From assembly GCA_014925825.1 (NCBI GenBank), contig JACGCK010000089.1, forward strand, positions 124,001 to 188,000: a stretch of DNA of 64,000 bases. Direction: 5' to 3'. The stretch's first letter is position 1. Every line of letters begins with the position of its first letter. This DNA is from Pholiota molesta (lineage: Eukaryota; Basidiomycota; Agaricomycetes; Agaricales; Strophariaceae). A program made the position numbers and the translations under genes. The notes beneath the pieces were generated by a model that saw only the letters and a program-made list of their open reading frames with translations, did no database searches and was not told where the DNA came from. Below are positions 23,596 to 35,061 of this stretch, piece by piece.

Positions 23596-24430
23596 TACGA
23601 GGAATTTTAAGGTGAACAAGTATGCTATAGAGTTGGCAGCAGAGTCATGGAATATATGAGGTCGAACAAGAATCAGATGCAGGCGTCGCCAACAAAACCC
23701 CAGACCAGCCTAGTCACGCCGCATTCTGCCGCCGGGTGCCCGGCGCCTTTTCTTGATCTAATCTTATCACTTTCGTCCTATTATCGTCATGATCATTCAC
23801 CCAAGCATTCGTTTTCCTGCCCTCTCTACTCAAAGGTCTTCTTACTGCTCCGGAAAAGAATCGAATCGTATGATATCGTTGCTGAGATCCTGCGTAGCAT
23901 GTATTTCTTCCTCAAAAATAAACTCACAGTCTCACTGAAGCTCCTACTTGTATGGCATTGGTACACTCAAACAGGTGTGGTTGATCTGGGCAATAGTGGA
24001 GTACAACAGGATATAAGATGAATATCAAATACTGCTGACTTCAAGGTCGAGTTAGAAGAACGGTCATATAAATATATAAATGGAAGTAGAAATCCGACCG
24101 AAGGAATATGTAGCAAAGGACCAGTTGGAACAGGTACAACTAAATGGCAACCGCGAGGAATACGCTGGTATCTGGAGGTATGATATCAAAGACAGGGGAT
24201 ATAAATATGATGGAAGCATATGGGTCATGCATAAGCGCCGACTCTGCTGATACAGCGTTTAGGCCGTCTATCAACACACCGCGCATAAAGTGACGAAAGA
24301 AATTGCAGAGCGAATAGAAAATAGTAGGGAGAGACAGAGATATCAGATCATATCAGGACTAGGAAAACGAGAAACAATAAAGTAAATGAGAGTAAAATGC
24401 GTTATGCGCATCGAGACCAGTGATTCAAAC
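23596..24430. other. Upstream of COA1 / downstream of arrestin gene
   Basis: About 835 bp of AT-rich DNA with no coding signal. It must include the COA1 promoter and the arrestin-gene 3' UTR. Confidence 0.4.
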
Positions 24431-27400
24431 CTACTTTCCAGCTGAATTAGAGGGCAAAGGCGGAGGTGGCCCAGGAGTAGCAGCCGAAGTCTCAAACCCA
24501 GCGCGGAAAGGTGTGAACGGCTTCATATCCAACCCTACGCTCACCCCAGAAGGCGACAAGGACGATGATCCACCCGCGCCATTAGGCTTGGACGCACCAT
24601 CGTCGAGGCGTGGCACTTCCCCGTTGAATTTCGACAGCCGTGCATCCTCCTCTTGCGTCTCCTTGATGTACTCCACGGGCGGACGCGGCATGAGTGGCGG
24701 TGGTGTCGAGGGCTGGACTTGCAATGTCGGGCCATTCGTCTTCACAGGGGCGGCGCCGTTCGCAGAGGGCTTTCGGCCGCCATCTCTAGCTTCGAACTTG
24801 GCCCGCAAAAGCGCCTTTTCTTCGACTGCTGTGAGCACGCGAGAGCCTTGGGCGTTCGCACCGGGCGGAGAAGGTGCAGGGCGGAAACCGTTATTTCCAT
24901 TGGGACTGCGGGCCGGCGACGAGCTTCCACCTTGGGGCGGGGGTGTGCTAGGCACCGCAGTGTTGTTAGTAGCAACAGGTGGCGGACTAGTTGCGTTCGC
25001 TTTAGCGACTTGCGCATCCCTAGCCGCGAATTTCCTGCGCAACGCTTCCTTCTCCTCCAACGCATTCGCATATTGGTTGGGCAAAGAGGGTGCAGGAACA
25101 GGAACAGGCGCTGGGGTGGGCGCCGGCGCTGGTGGAGGTGCGGTGTACGCGGCAGGAGGAGCTCTATGTTGTGCAGCGGCGGCATCCTCTGCTTCATATT
25201 TTCGCCGGAGCTTTTCCTTCTCCGAGAGATGCGCCATGATATTGCTGCTGCCAGCGGCCGACTCGAATGATGGCGGAGCATCGTCGCTAGGCTGCGATGA
25301 CGAGGCTGTGGGCGCCGGCTTGTTCGCAGGATACAACGAGTCGTAGGCGATGGGTTTGGCAGGGGGCGCTTCCTCCGCGTTGTGTGTTCTGTCCACAGCC
25401 CGCTTGGCCTCTTCGTATCGCCTCAAAGCAGCCTTCTCCTGCTCAGCCGTCATAAATTGTGGAGTGGCAGAGATGACTGAAGGCTTGGCTGGGGAAGCAC
25501 TGGAGCTACCGCCCGCCTGCCCTGAGGCCGATCCAGAGCGGGCATTGACAGCTTGGGCGTATAACGCAGCACCGGTAAGTTTCGATGACGAGCTTCCAGA
25601 GGATGCCTGCGCAGGCTGGGATGATTGAGGGCCTTGAGCTGCCAGCCCTTGCTTAATGAGAACGGCTTTCTGTGCTTCCTGGAACAGGCGTTTTTCTTCT
25701 TCGGCTGAGAGCCAAACCTTTGGAGCAACGGCGGCGGCAGCTCCACGAGGTAGAGAAGAACTAGCTGCAGGTGGAGGTGATTCAGCCCGCATAGAGATGG
25801 GGGGCTAAGATGGATAAATATCAGAAAAAAGGAACGAGATATATTCAATAGGAAAAACCACGCACCGGTGCAGCAGCAGGGCCTTGCACCTTCACCACAT
25901 TATTTCTCGCATCCTCATAGCGCCTCTTTTCCTCCTCAGCTGACAGCCACTGAGTCTGCGGGGCACTAGATCCTCCGCCTGCACCTGAACCAGTGGCTTG
26001 TGCGCTACGGTTTCGCGACATGGATTCTTCAGGAGGGTCAACATTCTTGAGCTGCAGGCGACCACGTCCAGAAGCTGTCGCCACATTGCTAGCCGTTGCG
26101 CTAGGGGCCGTGCTGAGTGAGGCATTTATCGAAAGTGTCGGCTTGGTAGATCCGAAGTCATCTACACCGCGCCCTTGCCCGAAACCACCATGTCCGAGTG
26201 CATCATTAGAAGGTTTGGCGGCTAGGGCTGAAGATGATACACCAGGAAGAGTGTTGTATTCACCCCCAGAATTGCTACGGGTATGACCAGGATCGAAATT
26301 TGCACGATTGGTAGGTAAGGTAGAGACGACGATATCAGGTCGGCGGCTAGGTTCGACGCGACTTGGGAGGGGTTGAGTAGCAGGAAGTAAGGATAAACTT
26401 GGTGCTGGGCCAATGCGACTACAGGCGGTTAGAAATAGCATTTATTAAAGTTTACGATGAACATACTTGATGGCTTCAAAAGATACATGTCTGTAGATGG
26501 CAGATGGTCAATTGATGCAGTCACTACAGATAGGAAGAAATTTACCTTTGCCAGTTGGAAATAATAACAGGAAGGTCCATGATGATTTGCGAACCACTCG
26601 AGCCCATAAGTGCCTTGATGGAGAGTGCATACGTTACGTCTATATGTCTCGCCGCATTTAAGGTCGTCGTTGTATGACCCCCGAGATCATAAAGCTGAGC
26701 TCTGACGTATGGGATTGGCCTCCGTACAACGTTCCGTTCACCGGAACTTTCGTTTCGCTAATAACCACCTGCTTGATCTGCGGTGCAGAATTCTTCCTAC
26801 CTGCAGCATGGACGCCAGCGCGGAATACGGTAGTCTCTTTCAAGAAGAACTCGAATCCACGCAAAAGAATGGTGTGCAGGGAGTCCGACTTGACCGTGGC
26901 CGTCACCGAGACACGATCACCTGGGCCGTAGCAAGTGTTATTGCGCTCGACGACAAGGCTCACGCCGTCTTGAGTAATCTGTCGCATTTCGGGTTGACAA
27001 TATACTGGCCAGGTAGCATGGAGTTCGTGTTTGTCAATTATGATGGGTGCAATGCTTGACACAACCACCGACTTGGCCTTGCGCAGGAATCCTCTGAAGC
27101 ATCCGTGTTATATTAGCATGTGGATATCCGGAAATGGTGGGTGAACATACTTTTTGCCTTTTGTGCATACGCTTGCCACAAGTTCATAGCCAATGCCGGC
27201 TGTTGATATTAATCAAATTCACAAAATTTATTAACCTGATGACGATGCATACCTTTGTTATCTAGAGCGATAGTGGGTGGTATTGATTCTGGTATGCGGA
27301 TGGAGAATGGGAAGTCTTGCTAGCAACATGAAGCCATTTTAAATGTCGAAAATACATCAGGACATGAAACAGCTCACCGAGCGCAATAAGCTATACTCAT

Positions 27401-27877
27401 CAGATGTACTCCATAGATTGACCGGACTAGGGCCGACAAAATCGTAGAACGTGTTTGACGGGCCTCCAGCAGGCAGTGTCTCCACCTTGCGCAGCTCAAT
27501 GCGTACCCACTTCGCCTTCACCCCTTGCTGTGGTACTCGCACCTCAATGGCCTGTGTACAAACGGCTGGTCAGCTTGCTGAATTTTCCTGATCAGTAAAC
27601 CGGCCACTCGCCCCCTTCACTGAGGCTTGAGGTCGATCAGGGCCAGGTGGAATACCGGGGTACCCTGTGCAGTAGCAGCAACTTCGTCAGTCCATGGTCT
27701 TGGTTGAAAATGGCGCAGAGCGCCCAAGCGTCAGATGACACGCCAACACATACCGGTTACAAAATCGACATTAGGAGGGGGCTGAAGATTTCTACATTGA
27801 ACAGGTGATGAATAGCTGTTGCAGTACGGCTAGTGGCCAATATATAGCTGCCATACGTACAGTTTGACCTGGGACAT
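24431..27877 (-). CDS. Arrestin-domain protein with long disordered C-terminal region
   Basis: Arrestin-fold adaptors in fungi commonly link membrane proteins to ubiquitin ligases. The start MSQVKL is followed by the N-terminal arrestin half (VDFVTGYPGIPPGPDRP, AKWVRIELRKVETLP, SLLRSQDFPFSIRIPESIPP, KAGIGYELVASVCTKGK) and the C-terminal half (APIIIDKHELHATWPVY, RNNTCYGPGDRVSVTATVKS, RHIDVTYALSIKALM). Then come about 650 residues of low complexity with charged repeats of the type WLSAEEEKRR.EDA, EKEALRRKFAARDA and EKALLRAKFEARDG. No PPxY ubiquitin-ligase motif was identified by eye. One base is missing in a G run at 26,677-26,683 (SFMIS switches frame before HTTTTLNAARHIDV). Introns are short. 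The repeats may form coiled coils. Confidence 0.8.
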
Positions 27878-28211
27878 TGCTCCGCGACGACGCGCAGGTG
27901 GAAGGAAGTATGTGGGAAAGGATAAGAGCAGAGGGGCCGGTAAGGACCAAAACGCCGACGGCCACAGGTCTGCATCAGGACAACATCAGGATGTGATCTT
28001 GCAACCGCCGTCATCCCCGGATGGAGCGCTCAACTTATCAAATTCAGGTGCGGCTGTGTCTCCCTTCGTCACATGCATTCCACCGTGCAGCCAAGATTGA
28101 AAAAATTCGTCAATTAACAACACGAACAAGTAGCGTGGAACGTAGATGCACTACAAAGACGCCTTCATAGCAGTTGCATAACAATCGAGGAAGAAAAATA
28201 CATGAAATATC
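27878..28211. other. Short intergenic region
   Basis: These 334 bp lie between the arrestin-gene start and the SF3B2 stop. Nothing further is recognised. Confidence 0.4.
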
Positions 28212-30393
28212 TCAAAACTTGAACTCCTTGCCCTTCTTGTCTTTCTCGCGATCTCGGTCCATCTTCTGTTTCTTCTTTGCCATCTCTTTCGCCACCATAT
28301 CGGAAAAGTCCTCTCCACGGCTGCCTGCTCCAGGAACGCCAGCATTGCCACGAGCATGTGTGTCGTACTTCCGGCGCAGCTCTTCTTCTGACAGTCCTTC
28401 CAACTCTGCTGCATCCAACGACACATCGACACCATTGGCTTTCCTCTGAGAATGTAAAGTACATTAATGCTGGTCTGGACAAGTCAAAAATAAAATTAGG
28501 AGTCGCACCTTCGTCCCTCGTTCGTCTCCGAGCACTGGAATCGGAGCACCAGCAACTGCACTGACATCGTATCCACGCTCGCTGCCCATCAATCCGCGCA
28601 CAGCAGTCTGCTTCTCTGGTACAACTTGGTACAGTGATCTTGGACCGGTGGCTTCCACTGCTTCGGAGACGGTTCTTCCCTTTCTGAGTTCCAAGAAATC
28701 GGGCGTTTCCAGACCGCCAGCGACAGATGATACAACGCTCGTCATGCCCGATGGTGTCTCCATTCCTGAAGGAGTCTGTAGGCCGTCTGCTGGGGCAGCT
28801 TCGGCCTCTTCTTCTTCTGACTCCTCTTCTGACTCCTCTTCTTCTTCTTCCTCTATTGCAGGCAAATGAAATCAATGATAGGAACATGAAAAGAGAGATA
28901 TGAGACGAACCCTCTTCTGGCTCTAGCTCTCCCCATAGGTCTTTGTCTATCGGTTCGCCGACCTGATATGATAAGATTAGTACAATTCGGATGATTAGAC
29001 GAGTAAAACATACCCCCGAATCGCCAGCTTTCGGTAGAACACCGAAAACATCACCATATAGTGGTCGATTGTATTCGTCCAAAGGAGGTTTACCCCATCC
29101 ACCTGGATGGAAGCCCCACTGCGCTCTGAGGATAGAATGTGATGAGTAACACGACCAGTACATTGCCAATAGAATATCTCACCCTTCTGGAATGGGAGCA
29201 TTGAGGCCAGGTATCCGTAGTGTTGGGTAACTAGGCGGAGGGCCGAAACGTTGCATGCTGATTAACCAAGGAGGGGGTGCTAAGGGAGGGATAGACAAGG
29301 CTTCAACGAGTTCGGGCGATAAATCTCCAGGACGTTTTTCTTTCAATGATGTTTCGAATTCTTTGCCCTCGTAATACCTGGCATCAATTTTAGCTCGATC
29401 CGGTGCAATAGAAACAGGTATGCAACGGGACTCACATTTCTCCAAACCCAGTCACCGGTGGTTTCGTCTGGAACTTGAAAAATGCATCGTGCAGTTTCTG
29501 ATAATCAATGTCCACTTTACCCATCTTTGGTTGTACACGCTCCCTTGTCTTTGCCTTCAGACTCATATTCGCCTCCTTCTCCTTCACTGCATCCCGCATC
29601 GTCGCAATGCCCGTGTCTGCAATGTAAGCCGGGAGCTGGAACGGCGGCTTCTCGATACCCCTCTTCCCTTGAAGATAATCGCGCTTTGCACTCCAATGTA
29701 TGGGTATTGGGACCGTGTTGCGGTAGGATTTGAGGTGTAGAAGGAGCCTGGGGTCCGCGGCTGTGACGTCCGTCCACTCGACGACTTCCGGCTTCTTCAC
29801 AAGTTGCTTCAGCTCGGCGACTGTCAGCCTGGCCATCTTGCGCGCCTTCTTCTTTGAGAGAGGTTTGGCCTCCGTGTCCGAGTCGCCTTCGGAGGCCATA
29901 TCGTCATCGGAGTAGATAATTTCGCCTTTGTTGTTCGATTCAGACGTTTTGCCCTGCTGAAGAAGATGGAAGACAGCGTCAATACATAGTAATTGAAATA
30001 TAAAAGGCACACTCACTGAAGATTCATCGGGAGGGAGCTGAAAGCGAGCAAATACGTCGGAAAACGCTTCAAGCCCAGCGTCGCTGAGATCCAACTGCTC
30101 AGACACGTACTCAACATTGGCTTTCTTCGATTCCACCTCTGACTCATTCTCTGACTTCACACTCCCATTTGTCTCTGTCTTTTCTTGTTCCTAGAGGACC
30201 ACATGGGTAGGGACGAAACTTGTCAGCTACAACTTGAACGCAAAAGAGCAGGATAGAGACACACGGTAAGTTTCTTCTGTTTCTGCTTCAGCCGACGCAG
30301 CTGATTTTTGGATTTTATGGCTTTCCCATGGATAGTGCTCAGTGAGGGCTTGTCGGTGCCGTTGCGGACGACGTCTGTCTGTGCCACCACCAT
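28212..30393 (-). CDS. Splicing factor 3b subunit 2 (CUS1/SAP145)
   Basis: This is a U2 snRNP SF3b subunit that anchors U2 near the branch point in the nucleus. The start MVVAQTDVVRNGTDKPS leads to a Lys-rich helix (KSKNQLRRLKQKQKK), an acidic region, and the DUF382 block (VEWTDVTAADPRLLLHLKSY, NTVPIPIHWSAKRDYLQGKR, FQLPAYIADTGI). The PSP motif follows (RPGDLSPELVEALSI, PPPWLISMQRFGPPPSYP), then GWGKPPLDEYNRPLYGD, an acidic Glu/Ser run, SLYQVVPEKQTAV and a Lys-rich end (KKQKMDRDREKDKKGKEFKF). All exons join without frame repair. Length near 600 residues fits fungal homologues. The start is divergent from the HSF gene, with a tRNA between. Confidence 0.92.
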
Positions 30394-31400
30394 GCTTGGT
30401 CGTTGAGAATGAAGTTGGCGAAAGGTAAAGAGATATTGCTTATGTAATTATTGACAACCGTCAATTATTTAGACGCCGAACAAACGCCGAAAGCGGTCTC
30501 CCTCAGTGAGTCAGACGAGTAACAAGTTCCCAACCATACTTTTCCGTTTACATCTTGCTTTACTTTTATAATAGAGTATGCCCTGATCATCCTTATATAC
30601 GAGCAATGCAATTAGGGAACATGACCTAGAATGCAGTTGCTGAATCGGGACGTTATGTCATATTTTTCACTGTTATCGGTCCAATGGTCTAGTGGTTATG
30701 ATTTCTGTCTTACAATTCCTTGTAAAGTACACAGACGGTCTCCAGTTCGACCCTGGATTGGACCAGTTTTACAGGACTTCTTCCTCGCTTTTTGAATCAA
30801 AAAATTAAGCAAAACCTTAAGGCCACTCATTCGGAATTCCATGCATTTTGATTCCTGAAGTTCTCAGTTCGGCCTGTTTGTTGCCTGTTTGGATTCATAA
30901 TTAGCATACTACATAATTTTGCAGCTTGCTACATAGAAATACTAGTAGTATTTTTTCTATTTAGAAAGTTGCTAGAACCTTCAATCACTCAAGGAGACGT
31001 TCTCAGATAATTTCTTCCTGTGCCATATATGCTATGGCCATGAACGTCACCGAAGGCAAAGCAGTATTTCAAGAAAACCAATTAAACATTTTATAAAAGA
31101 GTAAAATAAGAATGTTTTACCATTTATTATATTTCGTGCTCCTCGTGCAGCTGAATTTCGTGACAGGCCAGTTTTCTAGCAAGCCACTGAAGCTTAAATA
31201 CTTCTATTTTCTTGCAGGAGGTATAGATTTGCTGCGCGAATTATGGGCGAGGCAAATGATAGAAATACTTCCTTTTTAAGGCGTTGTATTCGGTTGTATT
31301 TCACTGTTTGACGTAGTCTGCCCCCGTAATCTATGAAACAGTACCGCCTTCCCTAAGCCTACGATCAGCTGGGCCACTACACTCCACTTCTGGCCAAGAA
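30394..31400. promoter_or_regulatory. Divergent upstream region SF3B2 / HSF, containing a tRNA gene
   Basis: One kb separates the two start codons and houses the tRNA-Val gene. The part from 30,790 to 31,300 is AT-rich. I could not confirm a clear array of inverted NGAAN heat-shock elements by eye. Confidence 0.4.
30678..30765 (+). tRNA. tRNA-Val (anticodon TAC) with 15-nt intron
   Basis: Acceptor arms GGTCCAA and TTGGACC pair fully (30678-30684 with 30758-30764; discriminator A at 30765). T-arm TCCAG/CTGGA holds TTCGACC. The anticodon stem TCTGT/ACAGA encloses loop CTTACA...C, giving anticodon TAC at 30711-30713. The canonical intron follows position 37 (30715-30729). The spliced length is 73 nt. 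A TTTT polymerase III terminator begins at 30767. Confidence 0.9.
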
Positions 31401-33907
31401 ATGGCCTCAGACCATCAAGTTGCGCTCTCTAGGTCTCACAGAATGCCAACTCCATCAACACATATCTCCAAAGCGGCTAGACAAGTCGTACCGGCATTTC
31501 TGCAAAAACTCTACGAGTAAGCGCTTTGCAGATCGTTTCTTATTTCATTCAACTAATTTTTGCCGTTCAGAATGGTAAACGATCCTAACAACGCCGAGCT
31601 CATTCGTTGGTCAGAAGCTGGTGATTCGTTCTTTGGTGCGTACTCGAAGTCCGAATTCTCATAATCACGTACTGATATCTTATTGCTTAGTCCTGGACCA
31701 CGAGCGCTTCGCTCATGAAGTGCTTGGAAGATGGTTCAAGCATCGGAACTTCAGCTCATTTGTTCGCCAGCTGAACATGTACGGCTTTCACAAAATCCCA
31801 CATCTCCAACAGGGTGTTCTCAAAAGCGACACCGACACAGAGTTTTGGAATTTCGCCCATGCCAACTTCCATCGTGGCCAGCCGGATCTGCTGTGCCTAA
31901 TACAGCGCAAAAAGCAAGTACCACAGCCTGGAGAAGAGGGCGCTCTTGACTTCCGTGACTCAACGACCGGCCTGGCTCTGCCCGCCCCCACAGCCTCGCA
32001 CACCAATCCGACAAATCCAGCGCTGTCCTCCGGACAGATCCTTGACGTCAACTCCATTGTCAATGGGATCGCTGCCATAAAACGACACCAGACGACGATA
32101 TCAGCCGAGCTGAATGAATTGAAGCGTTCGAACCAGTTACTATGGCAGGATGCGCTGGCTGCTCGTGCGAAACACCAAAAACAACAAGACACTATCAACA
32201 GGATCCTCAAGTTCCTCGCAGGAGTGTTTGGGCAGCAGGCATCCACAAGTAGCCCTGTGGCAGGGGCATCGCCGAATGTTTCGGGTGGGCAACAAAAAGA
32301 GGGTGGTATGGGAGACACTATGTCGTCTGGAACGAGGCGGAAGATGCGGCTCATGATTGAAGATGCAAAGAGGGATGGCCCGAGGAAAAGCATGGTTGAA
32401 GAGCTTACTGAGATTCCAATGGAAATGGATGACGCGATGTTTGAGCCTAGTAAGTCTCGTTTTTGTGCATCTTTCAAAACACTGACCAATTATTCTAGGT
32501 TATCCTATGATTGAAACCCCGAATTCTGTGCCCTCTCCCTCTCCCTCCACTGCAGCGTCAGACGGAATTTCGGTCGGCGGCGCTTCAGCGTACTACAATA
32601 GTAACATCAATAATACCACTACGCCCACTTCAGACTCCAATTCAACCAAATCGGATACCAGAAGCACCCCATTGGTGTCCACGACGACTGATCCAGGATA
32701 TAACCAGCAACAAACCCAACATCAAACCCAACAACAAACTCAACAACAAACGCAGCAACAAACGCAGCAACAGCAAGGCAAACAAATATCGAGAGCCGTT
32801 ACTCCTGCTCGTCCTGCTTCATCCTTTGAATTCGACCCTCGGCTGCAAGGCGTCTTGAATCAACTCACTCCATCTCAGCTTCAGCACCTCCTTTCATCCC
32901 TTGCTTCTCAATCCCTCAGCGATCCCACTCCGCCAGGACCTTCCATATCCAGTGGCACTATTAACCCTAGTGCAACGAACAATACAAATGGCCTTCTTAC
33001 CGCCTACCAACAACCAACCTCCTTTGACTTTTCCATCAATCCCTCTGCCCAAACCAATGTGTACAACAGCGCCGGCATCCATTCTATTTCACCAGACGGC
33101 TTTAATTCCGTTCGATACCTATGATCCAGGATCCCCAAATGACGATCGCCACGACGGAAACAGCAATTCGGGTCTCGCGAACAACTCTAATCCAGAGCAG
33201 CAGCAACGTGAAGCTCGAGTGGAAAGGAGCTGGCAGGCGACTGAGGACATTGACAAAGACGTGAACGCTTGAATACGAGTATCAACTCGCTCATCCAGAC
33301 ATACGGCCTTGATCCATCCCTAATGGACGATAATCTAAACCCTGGATTGGGTAGCGGAGATAATACGGTGCCGCTCACACATGACGACAATCTTCAAGGA
33401 AACGCAGACCACCTGAATCGAATGTCAACGCTTCGACTTCGATTTTTTCAACTCGTTCTTCAATAAATGTCAGCAGCAGCTGGGGGTGCCGCTGGACTGC
33501 ACGGCGTGGACAACGTCGCTGGTGGCAATACCACAGGCGACATGGACTACGGCGATCTCGCCTCGACGGCCTTTCTAGATGAAGCGCCGACACCCATGTC
33601 CGACCTGACAGCATCGCCGGCGCAGTCTCTGAGGCAGGTTTCTCCCGGGTTGTTGGACTTGGGTACTGCTAATGGCAACGATGACTCCTCCCCTAGTTCT
33701 GGCCTTAATCTTGCGTCGTCTGGGGGTGGGACGAAAGCGGCTCCTACGGGAAGTGATGTTCCAGGAGGAGGGCGACTGAAGAGGAAGTCAGACGTCATTT
33801 TGGATTTTGAGGGTATGAATGCGGCGGCTGGTGCAGACGAGCAAGGCCCGCCAACGAAAACGACGGCGACTTCGACATCGAAGACGAAAAGAAGAAAAGA
33901 CAAGTAG
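31401..33907 (+). CDS. Heat-shock transcription factor (HSF family)
   Basis: A nuclear regulator of stress genes. Exon 1 (31401-31516) and two short introns lead into the HSF DNA-binding domain (VVPAFLQKLYEMVNDPNN, LIRWSEAGDSFFVLDHERFA, NFSSFVRQLNMYGFHKIPH, FWNFAHANFHRGQPDLL). A heptad region for trimerisation follows (IVNGIAAIKRHQTTISAELN...). The C-terminal half is Ser/Thr/Gln-rich, with a Gln-Thr repeat coded at about 32,703-32,780, acidic activation-like stretches and a basic end KTKRRKDK. The 3' half needs one-base repairs near 33,104, 33,268, 33,425 and 33,466 to connect DTYDPGSPND, NTSINSLIQTYGLDPSL and DFDFFNSFFN to MSAAAGGAAGL. Without them the protein would stop at 33124. The DNA-binding domain is intact. 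Confidence 0.88.
32703..32780 (+). repeat. CAA/ACN-rich codon repeat in HSF
   Basis: The DNA repeats CAACAAAC-type units coding alternating Gln-Gln-Gln-Thr, about 25 codons. Such tracts vary in length by slippage and here lie in the disordered activation region. Confidence 0.8.
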
Positions 33908-35061
33908 GAATACAACACCATCTGGAACCGGGGTACGCAATCGTGTGTTGATACATGGTTGTTGACACTCGGATGCTCTCCGCCCGCCGCCTCTTCGATT
34001 CCGACCTCAAAACCTTTTATTTTCATGCTATATCTCGTCTCGTCTCTTGACAGAACGAACCTTGCTTTGCTGGGTCAACCTGCACGACCATGCTTCCTAC
34101 CTTTCATTCTTACTCTTCTGCCCTCTAGGCGCTCATGTTTTATGTTTATTCACGACATTTCGCCAGCATGATTCGTGTTTACCTCCTAACGCAACTATCT
34201 TCTTCAAGCTTTCAAGGACTCCTCACCGCCATTCAAGCCATACACGCATCACACATACGTATCACCATCTCATGGCCACTTGCCGCCATCTATCACCACT
34301 TCCTTTCCAATTCTTCCTGGTGTACTCTAATTGTTTCTAGATTGACTGTACCTACGTGTAATATCATTACTGCAACCCAGAAACCAAATCAAGTGTACTA
34401 GTATGTACTTAATATTGCATATTACTGTTGGTTCGCATAAATTCTGGGCGGACTGCCGATAATTCCAATCTACAACGCCTCCTTGTAGTAAAAGCGGGCG
34501 GTTGATGGAAATCTTGTTGATTTTCTCATTGTCAAGCTCACTGGTCAAGTGTCGAGCTAATGCTGTGTTGGGTGATTGCTCCAGGTTTTGGTTGGTGGCG
34601 CCTCGGGCGCTTAAAATAGCCCACCTCAAGTCGCAGCATGGAGACGCCTCGAATGTATACATGCATCAACTGCTGGTGCAGCAATCAACACTCTGACAGA
34701 GTGACGATACTGCCTTCCAGGTGATCAAACTGATGCAGGCTAGTTGCTGCCATTGCTGTGCGTGCACGGGGATTGGGCGATAGGGCGCTAGATATATTTG
34801 GCTAGGCACGCCGAGTAAACGTGGGCACAACAAGGCACAACATGTGCTCAGGGTTCTCAGCAAACGTTCAAGAACGCATTCTCAACCTCCAGACAGCATA
34901 CAGAACCCATGGGCCATAGCCAACACCAAACTTGTTATCGACACTCATATCCCAACTACATTTGCAATGGGAGAAACAACACCACATGACAGATCACTTG
35001 CTGAAGATGCCACGGATGACGCCGCAGTGATCCTCCAGAGGAAGAGGACGATGATATTCCA
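33908..35061. other. Intergenic, boundary of the accessory island
   Basis: HSF 3' flank, then mixed DNA. Open frames at 34,844-35,065 are short and out of phase with the next gene. No domain is recognised. Confidence 0.4.

Noticed and set aside
24420..25346. 308-codon plus-strand open frame
   Set aside because: It lies opposite the low-complexity C-terminal region of the arrestin-like gene, whose frame carries repeated EEKEALRRKF-type units; the plus frame is a composition shadow.
28165..29169. 334-codon minus-strand open frame
   Set aside because: It runs through introns and out-of-frame exons of the SF3B2 gene; the SF3B2 exons with PSP and acidic motifs explain the region.
7000..34000. 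Repeat-induced point mutation as cause of broken frames
   Set aside because: That process makes C-to-T changes; the breaks here are single-base length changes with conserved codons on both sides.
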